Source of the DNA: Hydromonas duriensis
GTDB taxonomy: Bacteria; Pseudomonadota; Gammaproteobacteria; Burkholderiales; Burkholderiaceae
Reading direction: 5' to 3'
Length of the DNA: 64,000 bases
Assembly: GCF_004363775.1 (NCBI RefSeq)
Contig: NZ_SNZE01000003.1
Location: forward strand, 1 to 64,000
The position numbers and the translations under genes were made by a program. Positions 19,434-30,877 of this stretch are shown here, one piece after another; the first letter of the stretch is position 1; each line of letters begins with the position of its first letter. The notes under the pieces were generated by a model. It was not told the DNA's origin. It ran no database searches and saw only the letters and a list, made by a program, of their open reading frames with translations.

Positions 19434-22319
19434 ATGCAACGGCTTTTTGCCAACCATTTTATCAGTCAACGGATGACCATGCGACCGAATCATTTTAAAT
19501 ATCTTATTTCTGCCACTCTGATATTGAGCGCTTCTTTTTTAAGTATCAATATCCATGCCCGTGCGCCATTACCTGAATCTTCCTTGCTCTCTCCAATCCC
19601 TGTTGATGAGCGCCTCACAAAAGGACAACTGGCCAATGGATTAAATTACTACATCTTGCCCAACAGCACGCCTGAAAAAAAAGTTGAGTTGCGCCTCATC
19701 GTTAAAACAGGCTCACTCAATGAACGCGATGATGAACAAGGCTTGGCTCATTTCATGGAGCACATGGCTTTCAATGGTACGACGAATTTTCCTAAGCATG
19801 AGTTGGTCAACCAACTGGAAAAAATGGGTGTTCAATTCGGTGCGGATTTGAATGCCTACACTGGTTTTAATGAAACCGTATACATCCTACCCATTCCCAC
19901 AGCAGACCCAAATAACTTGGCCAAAGGGATGCAAATTTTAGAAGACTGGGCTTTTAACGCCACACTCGCTGATTCAGACATTGAACAAGAACGCAACGTC
20001 ATCTTAGAAGAATGGCGCGCAAGCACTCAAAATCCGCAAGCCCGTATCCAAGAACAAAGTCTGGCGGTGCTGACCAAAGATTCTTTGTATGCCAAACGAT
20101 TACCCATTGGCAAAACAGACATCATTGAACATGCGCCACCGAGCACTTTACGCGCATTTTACAAACGTTGGTATCGCCCAAACTTGATGGCGGTGGTTAT
20201 GGTTGGCGATGTCACGGTCGCGCAAGGCAAAGCCTTAATTCAGCAGCATTTTGCCAAATACAACAATCCAACTGAAGCCATCACCTTGCCAGAAGTAAAG
20301 TTGCACAATAATCCCAAGCCCATGATTGCGGTATTTGAAGACAAAGACTTACCAAGCAACACCATCTCGTGGCTACAAAAAGAACGCCAAGATAAGATGC
20401 TCACACAAACCACTGCGGATTATATTCAGGTTCTCAAATATACATTGCTTTCACAAATGTTGAACAGTCGTTTCAATGAGCTGCTTGACTCTGCACAGCC
20501 TCCGTTTGTCAGCGCATCGGCTTATATTGGCAGTGTTGCGGGCATTGTGCGCAGCAAATCGGCATTGCACCTTACTGCCGATGCCGCGCCTGAACAGCAA
20601 AAATCCGCCCTGACTGCCTTGCAACGTGAAGTACAACGCATTGTGCAGCATGGTTTCACGCAGGCTGAGTTGAGCCGTGCCAAAGCACAAATGCTGTCGC
20701 TGACTCTGAATCAGTTTAACAATCGAAATAAAATTGAATCGGCTGATAAAGCCGCCGAGTACATTCGCGGCGAAACAGAAGGCGAATATTTACCAAGCCT
20801 TGCATGGGAAGCATCGAGCCAACGTGCTTATTTACCCTACATTGAGCTAAAAGACATTGATGCCCTAGCACGCAGTTATTTTACGCCCGACAATCGCATT
20901 GTTTTAGTCAGCAGCCATGATGGTGACAAGGCTTTGTCATTAAACGACATCGAGCAGATTTTGGCTCAAAATTCAAAGGTCGAAGCTTATGCCGAAAAGA
21001 CCAAGCCCACCTCTTTACTCAACAACCTACCCAAGGCGGGCCAAATCATTGCCACTTCGTATGATAAATCTCTTAACTTAACCACTTGGACGTTATCCAA
21101 TGGCGTCAAAGTAAGTTTTAAACCAACTGATTTTAATCAGGATGAAGTGCAATTCATCGGCCACCAAGCTGGCGGCTTTTCGCAACTATCGGATGAAGTG
21201 TGGCGTAAGACGCATTGGGCATTTGATGCCTTGACCGAAGCTGGGGTCAATGGTTTATCTAAAACCCAGTTGTCTCATTTGCTCGCCGATAAAATTGTAA
21301 AAATCACCCTGTCATCCGATGAAACCCATCAGGGCGTCAGTGGCAGTTTTGCCCCCAAAGACATCGAAACGGCGATGCAAATGATTTACAGCCTTATCAC
21401 GGGTTTAAATCACAACCCTGATAGTTTCAAAGGTTATTTAGAACGCGCCGTTGCCGCTACTGCCAACCTCAGCAACGACCGCATGGCCGCATTTCAGGAC
21501 ACCGTTGAGCGCAACTTAAATCGTCACAACCCTCGTTTTCATGGGGCCTACCCAAGCGCAACCGATTGGCAAGCGACCGATTACGATTTGGCCTATCAAT
21601 CCATGCGTCAGGCGATGGATAACGCCAATGGCATGCACTTTACCTTTGTGGGTCAAATCAATCCAAAAACCTTACAACGTCTGAGCGAATTGTATTTGGG
21701 CAGTTTACCAAGCAATCTTGATGCAACGCCTTCTTTTAAAGACAATGGTTACCGACCTGATTTTTCTAAACGCACCATTGAAGTTGCTAAGGGCAAAGAA
21801 CCACTCAGCCTTGTTCACATCGCTTGGGGCGGCGAAACTACCTATGACCGCTCAGAACGTTTGGCTTTGGACGCCATTGGCCACATCATGACCATGCGTT
21901 TAACTGATCAATTGCGCGAAGAGCAAGGCGGTGTTTATAGCATTCAAGCACAAGGTGATGTCGATAGGCTGCCTTATGCACACTTTAGCTTTTCAATTGA
22001 TTTTCCCTGTAAACCCGAAAACAGCGAGACGTTGATACAAAGCGCATTGTCCGTTCTGCAACAACTTATCGATAAAGGTCCAACGGCTCAAGAATTAGAA
22101 AAGTTTCAAAAAGCCCGTGCGGTTGGTTATCGAGAGCAACTAAAGAACAATTCTTTTTGGCTCAATCAATTACAAGCGACCCAAAAAAATGGTGTGTCTG
22201 CGCAAGACATTTTGACTTATGAACAACGTTTGAATGCGTTGAATGTATCTGATATTCAAAACACCGCTCGTAAATATTTATCCAGCGATGGGGTGACTGC
22301 AGTTTTAAAACCAGAGTGA
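19434..22319 (+). CDS. M16-family zinc metalloprotease (pitrilysin type)
   Basis: A 961-residue exported metallopeptidase. An N-terminal signal region (YLISATLILSASFLSINIHARA) precedes the active M16 domain, which bears the inverted zinc motif HFMEH at residues 106-110 and the downstream Glu ligand region ERNVILEEW near 183-190. A second, inactive M16 repeat follows in the C-terminal half (SLVHIAWGGETTYDRSERLALDAI). Length matches full two-domain pitrilysin-like periplasmic proteases. Starts at 19434, 19473 and 19479 are all possible; the last two shorten the cytoplasmic lead before the signal. A role in clearing periplasmic peptides is inferred from the family. Confidence 0.9.
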   Translation: MQRLFANHFISQRMTMRPNHFKYLISATLILSASFLSINIHARAPLPESSLLSPIPVDERLTKGQLANGLNYYILPNSTPEKKVELRLIVKTGSLNERDDEQGLAHFMEHMAFNGTTNFPKHELVNQLEKMGVQFGADLNAYTGFNETVYILPIPTADPNNLAKGMQILEDWAFNATLADSDIEQERNVILEEWRASTQNPQARIQEQSLAVLTKDSLYAKRLPIGKTDIIEHAPPSTLRAFYKRWYRPNLMAVVMVGDVTVAQGKALIQQHFAKYNNPTEAITLPEVKLHNNPKPMIAVFEDKDLPSNTISWLQKERQDKMLTQTTADYIQVLKYTLLSQMLNSRFNELLDSAQPPFVSASAYIGSVAGIVRSKSALHLTADAAPEQQKSALTALQREVQRIVQHGFTQAELSRAKAQMLSLTLNQFNNRNKIESADKAAEYIRGETEGEYLPSLAWEASSQRAYLPYIELKDIDALARSYFTPDNRIVLVSSHDGDKALSLNDIEQILAQNSKVEAYAEKTKPTSLLNNLPKAGQIIATSYDKSLNLTTWTLSNGVKVSFKPTDFNQDEVQFIGHQAGGFSQLSDEVWRKTHWAFDALTEAGVNGLSKTQLSHLLADKIVKITLSSDETHQGVSGSFAPKDIETAMQMIYSLITGLNHNPDSFKGYLERAVAATANLSNDRMAAFQDTVERNLNRHNPRFHGAYPSATDWQATDYDLAYQSMRQAMDNANGMHFTFVGQINPKTLQRLSELYLGSLPSNLDATPSFKDNGYRPDFSKRTIEVAKGKEPLSLVHIAWGGETTYDRSERLALDAIGHIMTMRLTDQLREEQGGVYSIQAQGDVDRLPYAHFSFSIDFPCKPENSETLIQSALSVLQQLIDKGPTAQELEKFQKARAVGYREQLKNNSFWLNQLQATQKNGVSAQDILTYEQRLNALNVSDIQNTARKYLSSDGVTAVLKPE

Positions 22320-22352
22320 TGCTTCGCTTACCGCCCACACTCCACACTATCC

Positions 22353-22685
22353 ATGAGTGCTTCAGATTTTAGAAGCGACAATCATAATCGGCAACCATTT
22401 TTTAACTGTTGGTTTTTAAGCCTGCCCCAGTTGATGCTATTGTTGGATGATGTTCACACGCCCGATGATTTTAAAGTGCAACTTTGGCGAACACGTACCA
22501 TAATGCACGCTTCTCAAGATTTTTATTATGAATACCATTTAATGCAACGCTGGCTGCATCAATCAAAAATGAGTCACTACACTGTTGAGCTATTAATAAC
22601 CCGCGTTAGCCAAAGATTGTGCGGCAGCCTGTCTAAGCACTGGGATATTCGCTCCATCCCCATAACCGTTTGCCCAGCCGACTAA
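22353..22685 (+). CDS. Doubtful small open frame
   Basis: An open frame of 110 codons in the otherwise empty gap after the M16 gene. Its first 240 bases read like protein (LSLPQLMLLLDD and DFYYEYHLMQRWLHQ), but there is no Shine-Dalgarno before the ATG. Its last 93 bases lie antisense to the end of the TPR lipoprotein gene. It may be a degraded gene tail or chance. No family recognised. Confidence 0.2.
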   Translation: MSASDFRSDNHNRQPFFNCWFLSLPQLMLLLDDVHTPDDFKVQLWRTRTIMHASQDFYYEYHLMQRWLHQSKMSHYTVELLITRVSQRLCGSLSKHWDIRSIPITVCPAD

Positions 22686-23543
22686 CTGCTCAACTGCTGC
22701 GTTCTTGCGACTGGAGAAATACAGATATTTATCCAATGCTTCAACTGCACCATTCAAGTCACCACGCACCGAGCGAAGTTGACCCATCAAAATCCACGAT
22801 GCGCCACGCTTAGGTTTGATACTCAACGCACGATAAAGTACCTGCTCTGACGCTTCATAATGCCCCTGTTGATAATGACTATAAGCAAGATTGCCCAAAA
22901 TTTCACCATCGTTTGGGTTTAATTGTGCCGCTCGCTCAAAGGCTAATAACGCTTGCTCGATGTTGCCTTGTTTGCTTAAACGAATACCATCAGCATTTAA
23001 TGAGCGAGCATCAACAGAATTTAATGGTGCAGTTTCTTGCTGTATCAACGGCTCAGGTGTGCTTGATGCGGGTGCTATAGGAATATATTCAGGTGTTGAC
23101 TTGAAGTTTTCAGCAGGCGTATTGTTAACCATTGAGGGATTGCTCTTATTATTAAATGCATATGCAGGGGGTGTTGAAAGTCTACAGTCAAAATTTGATT
23201 TGATATTTTTGCCGTAAAATCTTCCCATTGAATCAGCTTCACGCCAATTTGAAATAATGTTACTCGGCACGCCACAATAATGATAATACTCATTTTGTAA
23301 AAGTACCACCGTATACCTTTCAATCGCGTCATAACAAAGACGGTTGATAAATGAACTGCGTGTAATAGTCTCACATTGCATACGTGATACATCAACCATG
23401 CCCTGATATTTCACAAAAACGAGCTCTGATGTTTTACCTGCCGTGCTGGGTGGTTTGTTTTCAGTTTTACCACAACCCAAAAGGGCGGCAACTAAAAAAA
23501 TAATTAGCGTGACATTTTTCAAGCCGCTATTTTTTACCTGCAT
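22593..23543 (-). CDS. TPR-repeat lipoprotein
   Basis: A 316-residue predicted lipoprotein. The signal peptide ends in the lipobox ALLGC, with the lipidated cysteine at C24. A Pro/Ser-rich linker leads to TPR helices in the C-terminal half (GIRLSKQGNIEQALLAFERA, GNLAYSHYQQGHYEASEQVL and GASWILMGQLRSVRGDLNGA). These would form a protein-binding scaffold at the outer membrane or periplasm. The ATG at 23543 lies inside the 3' end of the preceding gene, a 10-base overlap that suggests translational coupling. It is the last gene of a four-gene exported-protein operon. Partner unknown. Confidence 0.7.
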   Translation of the reverse strand: MQVKNSGLKNVTLIIFLVAALLGCGKTENKPPSTAGKTSELVFVKYQGMVDVSRMQCETITRSSFINRLCYDAIERYTVVLLQNEYYHYCGVPSNIISNWREADSMGRFYGKNIKSNFDCRLSTPPAYAFNNKSNPSMVNNTPAENFKSTPEYIPIAPASSTPEPLIQQETAPLNSVDARSLNADGIRLSKQGNIEQALLAFERAAQLNPNDGEILGNLAYSHYQQGHYEASEQVLYRALSIKPKRGASWILMGQLRSVRGDLNGAVEALDKYLYFSSRKNAAVEQLVGWANGYGDGANIPVLRQAAAQSLANAGY

Positions 23544-23980
23544 CGTGCATCCATTTCGCAATAATCAGGAATTTCTCTTGTGTCTTCTTCGTAAGTGTCA
23601 TTGCTCATTTCAGATTCTCGTTCGGATACATACAGCAAGCACCCTTTCGTAAATGATGGATTACGCCCATCACAGGCTGTGTCTTTTGATACTCCAAGTC
23701 GGTCAGCCCAATAATAACCCGCTTGAAGTTCCGCACAATTTTTTGTGCAAATTTCACCCTTGAAAAAAAAATCGCCTGTTTTGGGTGATTGCACCAATGG
23801 TGTTTTATCCGAAAGCGATTGAATTTTTGTGTCTACATTTTGACAATCACGACTTACCAAGCAAGCCGCCTCTTTAGCCTCTTTTTCTTGTTTGCGTTGG
23901 GCTACTTTGTGGTCGTCATAGATCGCCCATGCGATAAAGGCAACCCCAAAAAACAACCATATTTTTAATTTATCACTCAC
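23534..23980 (-). CDS. Membrane-anchored cysteine-rich protein, unknown
   Basis: A 148-residue protein I do not recognise. One N-terminal membrane helix (IWLFFGVAFIAWAIYDD, about residues 6-22) anchors it with the rest facing the periplasm. A basic/acidic charged stretch (KVAQRKQEKEAKEA) follows the helix. The body contains eight cysteines, enough for four disulfides, and an acidic stretch (DTYEEDTREIPDYCEMD). The likely start is GTG at 23980, which overlaps the TGA of the preceding gene as GTGA. The same junction type is seen one gene earlier. A TTG further upstream would add twelve residues overlapping that gene. Confidence 0.55.
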   Translation of the reverse strand: MSDKLKIWLFFGVAFIAWAIYDDHKVAQRKQEKEAKEAACLVSRDCQNVDTKIQSLSDKTPLVQSPKTGDFFFKGEICTKNCAELQAGYYWADRLGVSKDTACDGRNPSFTKGCLLYVSERESEMSNDTYEEDTREIPDYCEMDARCR

Positions 23981-24399
23981 GGTACAACTCGTTGTAAATA
24001 GGCTTTGTGTGTACAAGCGGCTTTATATCCCATCTCACCCACCGAATTTGGGTTAGTTGCTACAAATTGTATCGGCGTTTGAACACGACTAATTGCCTTG
24101 CCAAACCTATCAAAAGCAATTATGTTTGTGACTGCAGAAAGGAGATTTGAACAATCAATGATTTGACGCGTTTGAGTATAGCCTTTTGAGCTTGCAGGAA
24201 TATATTTGAACCAAGCATAAACCAAGTTTGGATTTATGGCGTCAAATTGAATGCTGGGGTAATGGATAAAAAAATTATTTCCAGTGTTATCACTTGCTGT
24301 CCAAGTATAACCATCCTCCATTTGCGTAGCATAAACAGCTGTTATGTTTGAACAAAAAACACAAGCAAGTGAAATAAATGATTTCTTATATTTGCTCAT
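23977..24399 (-). CDS. Exported protein resembling surface-adhesin E
   Basis: A 140-residue exported protein. The signal peptide ends NITAVYA-T. The mature part follows the pattern of small surface-adhesin E-like domains: a strand with LVYAWFKY, a central IIDCSNLLSA, an AFDRFGK turn, then PNSVGEMGYKAAC. The two mature cysteines are placed as in that family and could form one disulfide. The assignment is by eye and is weak. AAGGTG lies before the ATG. It begins 4 bases after the previous gene ends and overlaps the next by GTGA, so it is clearly part of one operon. Confidence 0.5.
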   Translation of the reverse strand: MSKYKKSFISLACVFCSNITAVYATQMEDGYTWTASDNTGNNFFIHYPSIQFDAINPNLVYAWFKYIPASSKGYTQTRQIIDCSNLLSAVTNIIAFDRFGKAISRVQTPIQFVATNPNSVGEMGYKAACTHKAYLQRVVP

Positions 24400-24403
24400 G
24401 ATT

Positions 24404-24874
24404 TTACACCTTGTTCTTTTTTATTTTTGAACAAAAAAAATCGACTTTTTGATTTAAAACATGGTTTTTAAAAACGGCTTTCCCTGTATGGCGATTCAAA
24501 TAAAACTCGACACCATCACCACCTGCAAGTACCCCTGATGCAGAAAAAAGAATACCTGCTTCATTCTTCCAAAAATAAGTTAGAGTATCACCATCACTTG
24601 CATCTTGCCAACTCTTTACAAAGGAAAATAGGATACCTGAATTAGCATGCAAAGCATAGTAACCATTCGCCGAACAACTGTTCCCATCAACAGCCCATAA
24701 ATCGCCGCTGATACAGCTTATAGTTTTTCCTTTAAGCTTACCAGTATCAAGATAAAGCATCATCTCATCAAGAGTTTTAGATTGGCAAACAATGGTTTCT
24801 TTTGCAAAACAGGCACTGCTAATTGTTAAACCTAACAACAAAAGACTTTTCTTTAAATTAGTTGATTTTTTCAC
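24404..24874 (-). CDS. Exported hypothetical protein
   Basis: A 156-residue secreted protein, not recognised. A signal peptide (SLLLLGLTISSACFA-K) is followed by a mature domain with four cysteines at IVCQSK, TISCISG, NSCSANG and FFCSKI, and aromatic strands (LTYFWKNEAGILFS, VEFYLNRHTGKAVF). A small disulfide-bonded beta domain is inferred. The start is a GTG at 24874 that overlaps the TGA of an upstream, now broken, reading frame. Its own upstream region carries no evident promoter. It is the first intact gene of the four-gene operon. Confidence 0.55.
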   Translation of the reverse strand: MKKSTNLKKSLLLLGLTISSACFAKETIVCQSKTLDEMMLYLDTGKLKGKTISCISGDLWAVDGNSCSANGYYALHANSGILFSFVKSWQDASDGDTLTYFWKNEAGILFSASGVLAGGDGVEFYLNRHTGKAVFKNHVLNQKVDFFCSKIKKNKV

Positions 24875-25126
24875 TTACCCGCCTTTAAATCTCGATGCCG
24901 AAGGGCATTTTTACATTGGTTATTTGCAGCAGCAAAACGCATATCACTTGAGTTAATTTCAAAATTAGGAACTTGCATTCCTATCCGTGAAAACCCCATT
25001 TCTACATTGAGACTGCTCACCTCTCTGTCATTTAAGAGCCACGCTTCTTGTATCTATTGACCAATCATCGCCTGCAAAATACCCGTATGGTTTGAATTTG
25101 CCCGTCCCACTCAAATGTCTCGCAGT
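24871..25126 (-). pseudogene. Frameshifted 3' remnant of unknown gene
   Basis: Two abutting minus-strand frames read like one protein broken by a frameshift near 25030. The upstream piece (25126-25028) contains HLSGTGKFKPYGYFAGDDW and ends SIDTRSVALK. The downstream piece (25053-24871) contains REVSSLNVEMGFSRIGMQ, PNFEINSSDMRFAAANNQ and ends in TGA overlapping the GTG of the next gene. There is no start codon context, and a stop lies directly before the first piece, so the 5' part is missing. The GTGA junction shows that it once belonged to the exported-protein operon. Family not recognised. Confidence 0.4.
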
Positions 25127-25153
25127 TTAACTTGCGCCACCACACACAAATGA

Positions 25154-25372
25154 TTAACCGCTCAAGCTATACCTTCAGTTGACAAAATCGAAACTCTAGC
25201 TAATTGGCTGGGTGTTTCGAGTGTGTGGTTAAAAACTGGTCACGAACCTACAAAAAATATAGAACGCGAGTATACAGAATTACAAAAAATGATGATTAAA
25301 AAGTTTGCTTTGCTGCCTATACGACAACAACAATACATTTTTGAGTTGGTGAATGACTTACAGAAGAGATAG
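25154..25372 (+). pseudogene. Truncated HTH (XRE-type) regulator, C-terminal remnant
   Basis: The open frame between a TGA (25151) and the TAG at 25370 encodes AIPSVDKIETLANWLGVS, then SVWLKTGHEP and a helical tail ending FELVNDLQKR. This matches the last helices of phage-repressor-like helix-turn-helix regulators, whose core normally runs P-S-x-D/E-K-x-x-x-L-A followed by a W-L-x-x-G turn. The DNA-recognition helices that should come first are absent and no usable start codon precedes it, so it is a decayed fragment. It points away from the neighbouring minus-strand remnant. Confidence 0.6.
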
Positions 25373-25483
25373 CCCTAAAAATTTCAGTTCTATATCTCAC
25401 GCATTACCCCCATACTTATAATTCTCCCCAGCCCCAAACTCCTTTTTCCCAATAGCGAGATGTAATTCAATATGACGAGCAAA

Positions 25484-25509
25484 AAAAAATGCCCGTTAGG
25501 GCATTTTTT
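25484..25509. terminator. Terminator after gyrB
   Basis: An 11-bp stem (AAAAAATGCCC with GGGCATTTTTT) around the loop GTTA, with T-runs on both strands. It lies 23 bases past the gyrB stop and serves leftward gyrB transcription. Confidence 0.85.
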
Positions 25510-25532
25510 ATTTGAGACAAATCCGATACATA

Positions 25533-28010
<2,478 letters not shown>

Positions 28011-28104
28011 CTATTTATTCGTATCAAATTCAACAGCGTTTAAAAATCTAAATAAATCAAATGGTTGAACCATTATTAGCTTAAAAATCGCCTTTAATTT
28101 TTTA

Positions 28105-29220
28105 TTAAATACGCATTGGCATCACAACATATTTAAATGTGTCATCTTCGGTTACGGTGATTAAAACACTTTGATTTGCGCTGTTACCCAAGTTCAAAAT
28201 AATGTTTTCAGTTTTTTGGTTACTGAGTACATCAAGTAAATAATGAACATTAAAACCAATGTCTAAAGGTTCACCTGAGTATTCAACGTCCAGTTCTTCC
28301 AATGCATTTTCTTGGTCGGTGTTTGTTGAGCTGACTTTAATCGTATTTGCTTCAACTAAACAACGAACGCCTTTGAATTTTTCATTGCTCAAAATGGCAA
28401 CACGTTGCAAGGCCTGTTGTAGAACTTGTCGATTGATTTGTACAGCTTTGGTGTAATCTTTTGGAATCACTTTTTGATAGTCAGGGAACTTACCTTCAAC
28501 TAACTTTGACGTTAATTCAATGTCATTAAAAGTAAAACGAATTTGATTGTTCGACAATTCAATTACAACGTCTTCATCATTGTCTTTTAATAAGCGTTGC
28601 AACTCTAAAACTGTTTTACGAGGCAAGATGAATTCTTTCTTTTCACCTAAATCTTGGTCTGTTGACGTCTGTGCATACGCTAAACGATGTCCGTCCGTTG
28701 CAACAACGACCAATTCATTGCCTTGAACCATCATTAACATGCCATTGAGATAGTAACGAATGTCTTGCACAGCCATTGCAAAATGAGCTTTGTTGAGTAA
28801 TTCAGTCAGGCTTTTTTGTTTTATGGTGATTTTATGAGTAAATTCACCTGTCTTTGCCATTTCTGGAAAATCATTGGCTGGCAATGTTTGTAAGTTGAAT
28901 TTACTTTTGCCTGAGCTGATGGCCACTTTGTTGTCTTTTAAATTTAAGGCTACATCTTTACCTTCTGGCAATGATTTTAAAATATCCAGTAATTTTTTAG
29001 CATTAACCGTGGTGTTGACATCATTTGCTTCACCATCTTCGACAGACAATTGGGTTTTAATTTGAATTTCAATGTCCGTACTGGTTAATGTCAAGGTGTT
29101 TGCACTCTTTTTGAATAACACATTGGCCAATACAGGCAGTGTATGACGGCGTTCGACAATGCCACATACCACCTGGAGTGGGTTTAATAATGTGTCTTTA
29201 CTGCATTTCACCAATTCCAT
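28105..29220 (-). CDS. dnaN: DNA polymerase III beta sliding clamp
   Basis: A 371-residue clamp (E. coli 366) made of three similar domains. The first opens MELVKCSKDTLLNPLQVVCG and the last ends in the typical YVVMPMRI. The central GMLMMVQGNELVVVATDGHR is a conserved strand pair. AAGGA precedes the ATG. It lies between the candidate origin region and gyrB, leftward, 127 bases before gyrB. Confidence 0.97.
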   Translation of the reverse strand: MELVKCSKDTLLNPLQVVCGIVERRHTLPVLANVLFKKSANTLTLTSTDIEIQIKTQLSVEDGEANDVNTTVNAKKLLDILKSLPEGKDVALNLKDNKVAISSGKSKFNLQTLPANDFPEMAKTGEFTHKITIKQKSLTELLNKAHFAMAVQDIRYYLNGMLMMVQGNELVVVATDGHRLAYAQTSTDQDLGEKKEFILPRKTVLELQRLLKDNDEDVVIELSNNQIRFTFNDIELTSKLVEGKFPDYQKVIPKDYTKAVQINRQVLQQALQRVAILSNEKFKGVRCLVEANTIKVSSTNTDQENALEELDVEYSGEPLDIGFNVHYLLDVLSNQKTENIILNLGNSANQSVLITVTEDDTFKYVVMPMRI

Positions 29221-29458
29221 AATAAAAATCCTTTTATTAAACTATATTTATTTACTCACACTTTTTCTGTGGATAAAGCTAAAAAAACAATCAATACAAC
29301 ATTTTACAGTAGTTTTTATCTTGTGGATGCCTTGTTGATAAAACCTTGAAAAAGACAGAATTTAATTGGCTTTTAAAAGTTATCCTTTTTTATTAAAACT
29401 TATTCACAGCTTACCCACAACTTATTCAAAATTTTAAAAAATACCCTATTAAATAGAG
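29221..29458. other. Candidate replication origin (oriC), dnaA-dnaN gap
   Basis: A very AT-rich 238-base gap with DnaA-box sequences. Perfect consensus boxes are TGTGGATAA at 29267-29275 (minus orientation) and TTATTCACA at 29400-29408. One-mismatch boxes are TGTTGATAA at 29333-29341, TTACCCACA at 29411-29419 and TTATTCAAA at 29422-29430. AT-rich runs between them could be the unwinding element. Experimental position is unknown, and a second candidate lies upstream of dnaA. Confidence 0.6.
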
Positions 29459-30877
29459 TCATCCTTTTAGAATTTGTTCTAATAAATGTATTTCGTGATT
29501 TAATTTACTGTCAACGCGTCTGTCCTCAGTGATTTTTCGTACTGCGTGCAGAACAGTGGTATGGTCTCGCCCACCAAACGCTGCGCCAATTTCAGGTAAA
29601 CTTTTTTGGGTCAACTCTTTCACAAGAAACATGGCAATTTGTCGAGGAAAGGCAATATTTTTTGGTCTTTTCTTAGAATGCATGTCAACGAGGCTGATTT
29701 TATAAAAGTCAGCAACTGCTTTTTGAATGGATTCGATGGAAATCTGGTCTTGGTTGTTGTTGAGCAAATCTTTAAGTGCGCTTTTTGTGCTTTCAACCGT
29801 TATATCTTGTTTGTGAAAACGAGAGTATGCAATCACTTTTCTTAGTGCACCCTCAAGTTCTCGTACATTTGCACGCAGAAGTTTGGCTATGAAAAAAGCC
29901 ACATCTTCTGACAAAGCAATGCCTTCATGAGCTGCTTTTTTTAACAAAATGCCTACCCGCATTTCTAATTCAGGTGGTTCAATTTCAATGCTGATGCCCG
30001 ACTCAAATCGTGAGCGCAGTCGTTCTTGAATGCCTTCAAGTGCTTTTGGGTAACGATCGCTGGTAATAATAATTTGCTTGTTGTCACGAATTAAAGATTC
30101 GAATAATTCAAAAAACGCAAACTGTGTGCCTTCTTTTTTACCATCGCCAAAAAATTGGATGTCATCAATTAATAACATGTCTAAACTTTGATAGTACTGT
30201 TTAAACTCGTCAAATTTATTATTTTGATAAGCCTTTACGATTTCACTCACGTAAGTGTTGGCAAATAAATAGCGAACTTTTTTACTTGGGTTTTGCTCAA
30301 GAACCGCATTTCCAATGGCATGCATTAAGTGAGTTTTACCCACACCTACACCACCGTAAATAAAAAATGGATTGTATTTTCGACCCGGTTGCTCAACCAC
30401 TTCATAGGCAATCATTTTGGCCAATTGATTCGCTTTACCCGTGACCAAACTATCAAAAGTTAGCTCTGCTTCAAGGTTAGAATCTTTGAATAACTTTTCG
30501 TTTGCTTCATCTGTTTTTTCGGTAGAGGCTTTTTTGTCTTGAATTTCAGATGAGTGAGTATTAACTTCTTTTTTATTGGGTACAGCTGTTTCTGTTGCGA
30601 CGGTTGTCTTTGTAACGGCTCTTTTGGCAGATACAGTAAACGTGATTTGAACGGGATGCCCCCAGTATTCTTGAGCCAAAGCTTGCAATCGTTCACCAAA
30701 TTGACGTGCGCATGCATCGGCTTTGATGCGGCTGGGCGCGCTGATGGTTAATACCGCGTTGTCATTGTTATTGTCGTTGTAATCAACAGGAGCCAAGGGC
30801 GTAATCCACGCTTTAAACTGTTGAGGCGTCAGCTCTTTTTTTAGTTGATTTAAACAGGCTTGCCAAAATACCAGCAT
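29459..30877 (-). CDS. dnaA: Chromosomal replication initiator DnaA
   Basis: A 472-residue initiator. Domain I opens FWQACLNQLKKELTPQQFKAW and a low-complexity Lys/Thr/Glu-rich linker forms domain II (about residues 100-145). The AAA+ domain has Walker A IYGGVGVGKTHLMHAIG, Walker B MLLIDDIQFF and the arginine-finger region RLRSRFESG. Domain IV ends with GGRDHTTVLHAVRKI, the box-binding motif. The start ATG at 30877 has only a weak ribosome site. It diverges from rpmH across 385 bases. Confidence 0.97.
   Translation of the reverse strand: MLVFWQACLNQLKKELTPQQFKAWITPLAPVDYNDNNNDNAVLTISAPSRIKADACARQFGERLQALAQEYWGHPVQITFTVSAKRAVTKTTVATETAVPNKKEVNTHSSEIQDKKASTEKTDEANEKLFKDSNLEAELTFDSLVTGKANQLAKMIAYEVVEQPGRKYNPFFIYGGVGVGKTHLMHAIGNAVLEQNPSKKVRYLFANTYVSEIVKAYQNNKFDEFKQYYQSLDMLLIDDIQFFGDGKKEGTQFAFFELFESLIRDNKQIIITSDRYPKALEGIQERLRSRFESGISIEIEPPELEMRVGILLKKAAHEGIALSEDVAFFIAKLLRANVRELEGALRKVIAYSRFHKQDITVESTKSALKDLLNNNQDQISIESIQKAVADFYKISLVDMHSKKRPKNIAFPRQIAMFLVKELTQKSLPEIGAAFGGRDHTTVLHAVRKITEDRRVDSKLNHEIHLLEQILKG

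Noticed and set aside
29322-29330. TGTGGATGC as a DnaA box
   Set aside because: Two mismatches in the conserved end; not counted among the boxes.
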